From contig CAVSMF010000005.1 in NCBI GenBank assembly GCA_963728975.1, positions 62,001 to 126,000 of the forward strand: 64,000 bases of DNA, written 5' to 3'. This DNA is from DATFCK01 sp963728975 (GTDB taxonomy: Bacteria; Verrucomicrobiota; Verrucomicrobiia; Chthoniobacterales; UBA10450). How positions within the stretch are numbered: the stretch's first letter is position 1; each line of letters begins with the position of its first letter. The notes under the pieces were generated by a model. It saw only the letters and a list, made by a program, of their open reading frames with translations, did no database searches and was not told the origin of the DNA. The translations under genes were made by a program, and so were the position numbers. Below, in pieces: positions 63,931-64,000 of this stretch.

Positions 63931-64000
63931 AAAATCTGCCGGATACTAGATGATGATTAGTGGATTTTGGAAAGCTACAAACCCCAACGAAATCCCATGG

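Overview
The window is a GC-rich, densely coded stretch of chromosome carrying about 60 protein genes and one tRNA. No taxonomic marker settles the host. The mix points to a soil-type Verrucomicrobiota bacterium, with Acidobacteriota as second choice: an ADOP-type permease, PEP-CTERM-like secreted proteins, a large astacin/beta-helix surface protein, a K+-independent H+-pyrophosphatase, CsbD, SYLF and YqaE stress proteins, and many small palindromic repeats between genes. This assignment is inference.

Layout. 1-8202 (+): a tight run with a YD-type repeat/PDZ protein (cut by the window edge), an unknown protein translationally coupled to an ion-transporter-like membrane protein, an ABC exporter, a secreted protein, a phosphoesterase and a membrane-SRPBCC fusion. 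8763-14717 (+): CDGSH and VOC proteins, small secreted and membrane proteins, an MscS channel with a cyclic-nucleotide domain, and hppA. 14997-18793: a TPR membrane protein, a sorted secreted protein with a clear terminator, and an MBL hydrolase. 18883-19678: tRNA-Gln(CUG) followed by a decapitated reading frame and a phage-type adenine methyltransferase, probably an integration remnant. 20118-28388: ADOP permease, tadA, SYLF protein, tyrS, an SRPBCC protein and purS-yqaE-purQ. 28856-36723: two secreted proteins with frameshifts, transporters, Ku and bactofilin. 37059-40207: a 53-copy heptamer array, then GIY-YIG, MBL, adenosine deaminase and GNAT genes. 40390-47994: a three-gene overlapping sensor operon, a degenerate protease-like protein, another receiver and an EamA transporter. 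48133-63930: Lnt-like acyltransferase, CsbD, HD and PHP hydrolases, envelope proteins, the moaA-moaC-mog operon, a frameshifted ubiD, a secreted methyltransferase, an HpnD-like synthase and signal peptidase I.

Functional themes are envelope and secretion (lepB, Lnt-like, M23, bactofilin, glycine-zipper and lipobox proteins), ion and energy balance (hppA, MscS-cNMP, NhaD/ArsB-like), purine and molybdopterin synthesis, and sensory signalling.

The most unusual sequence signals are: an octanucleotide repeat (GGAGTGAT on the coding strand) that forms the ribosome-binding/start region of three genes (moaC, mog, PHP hydrolase); a 53-copy CCCAACG array; a 40-nt near-perfect palindrome; and several genes whose family-defining motifs survive only if single-base frameshifts are allowed. 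The frameshifts may be assembly indels, and that should be settled before any biological reading. No convincing new multi-gene system is evident. The octamer-linked translation starts are the best candidate for something undescribed.
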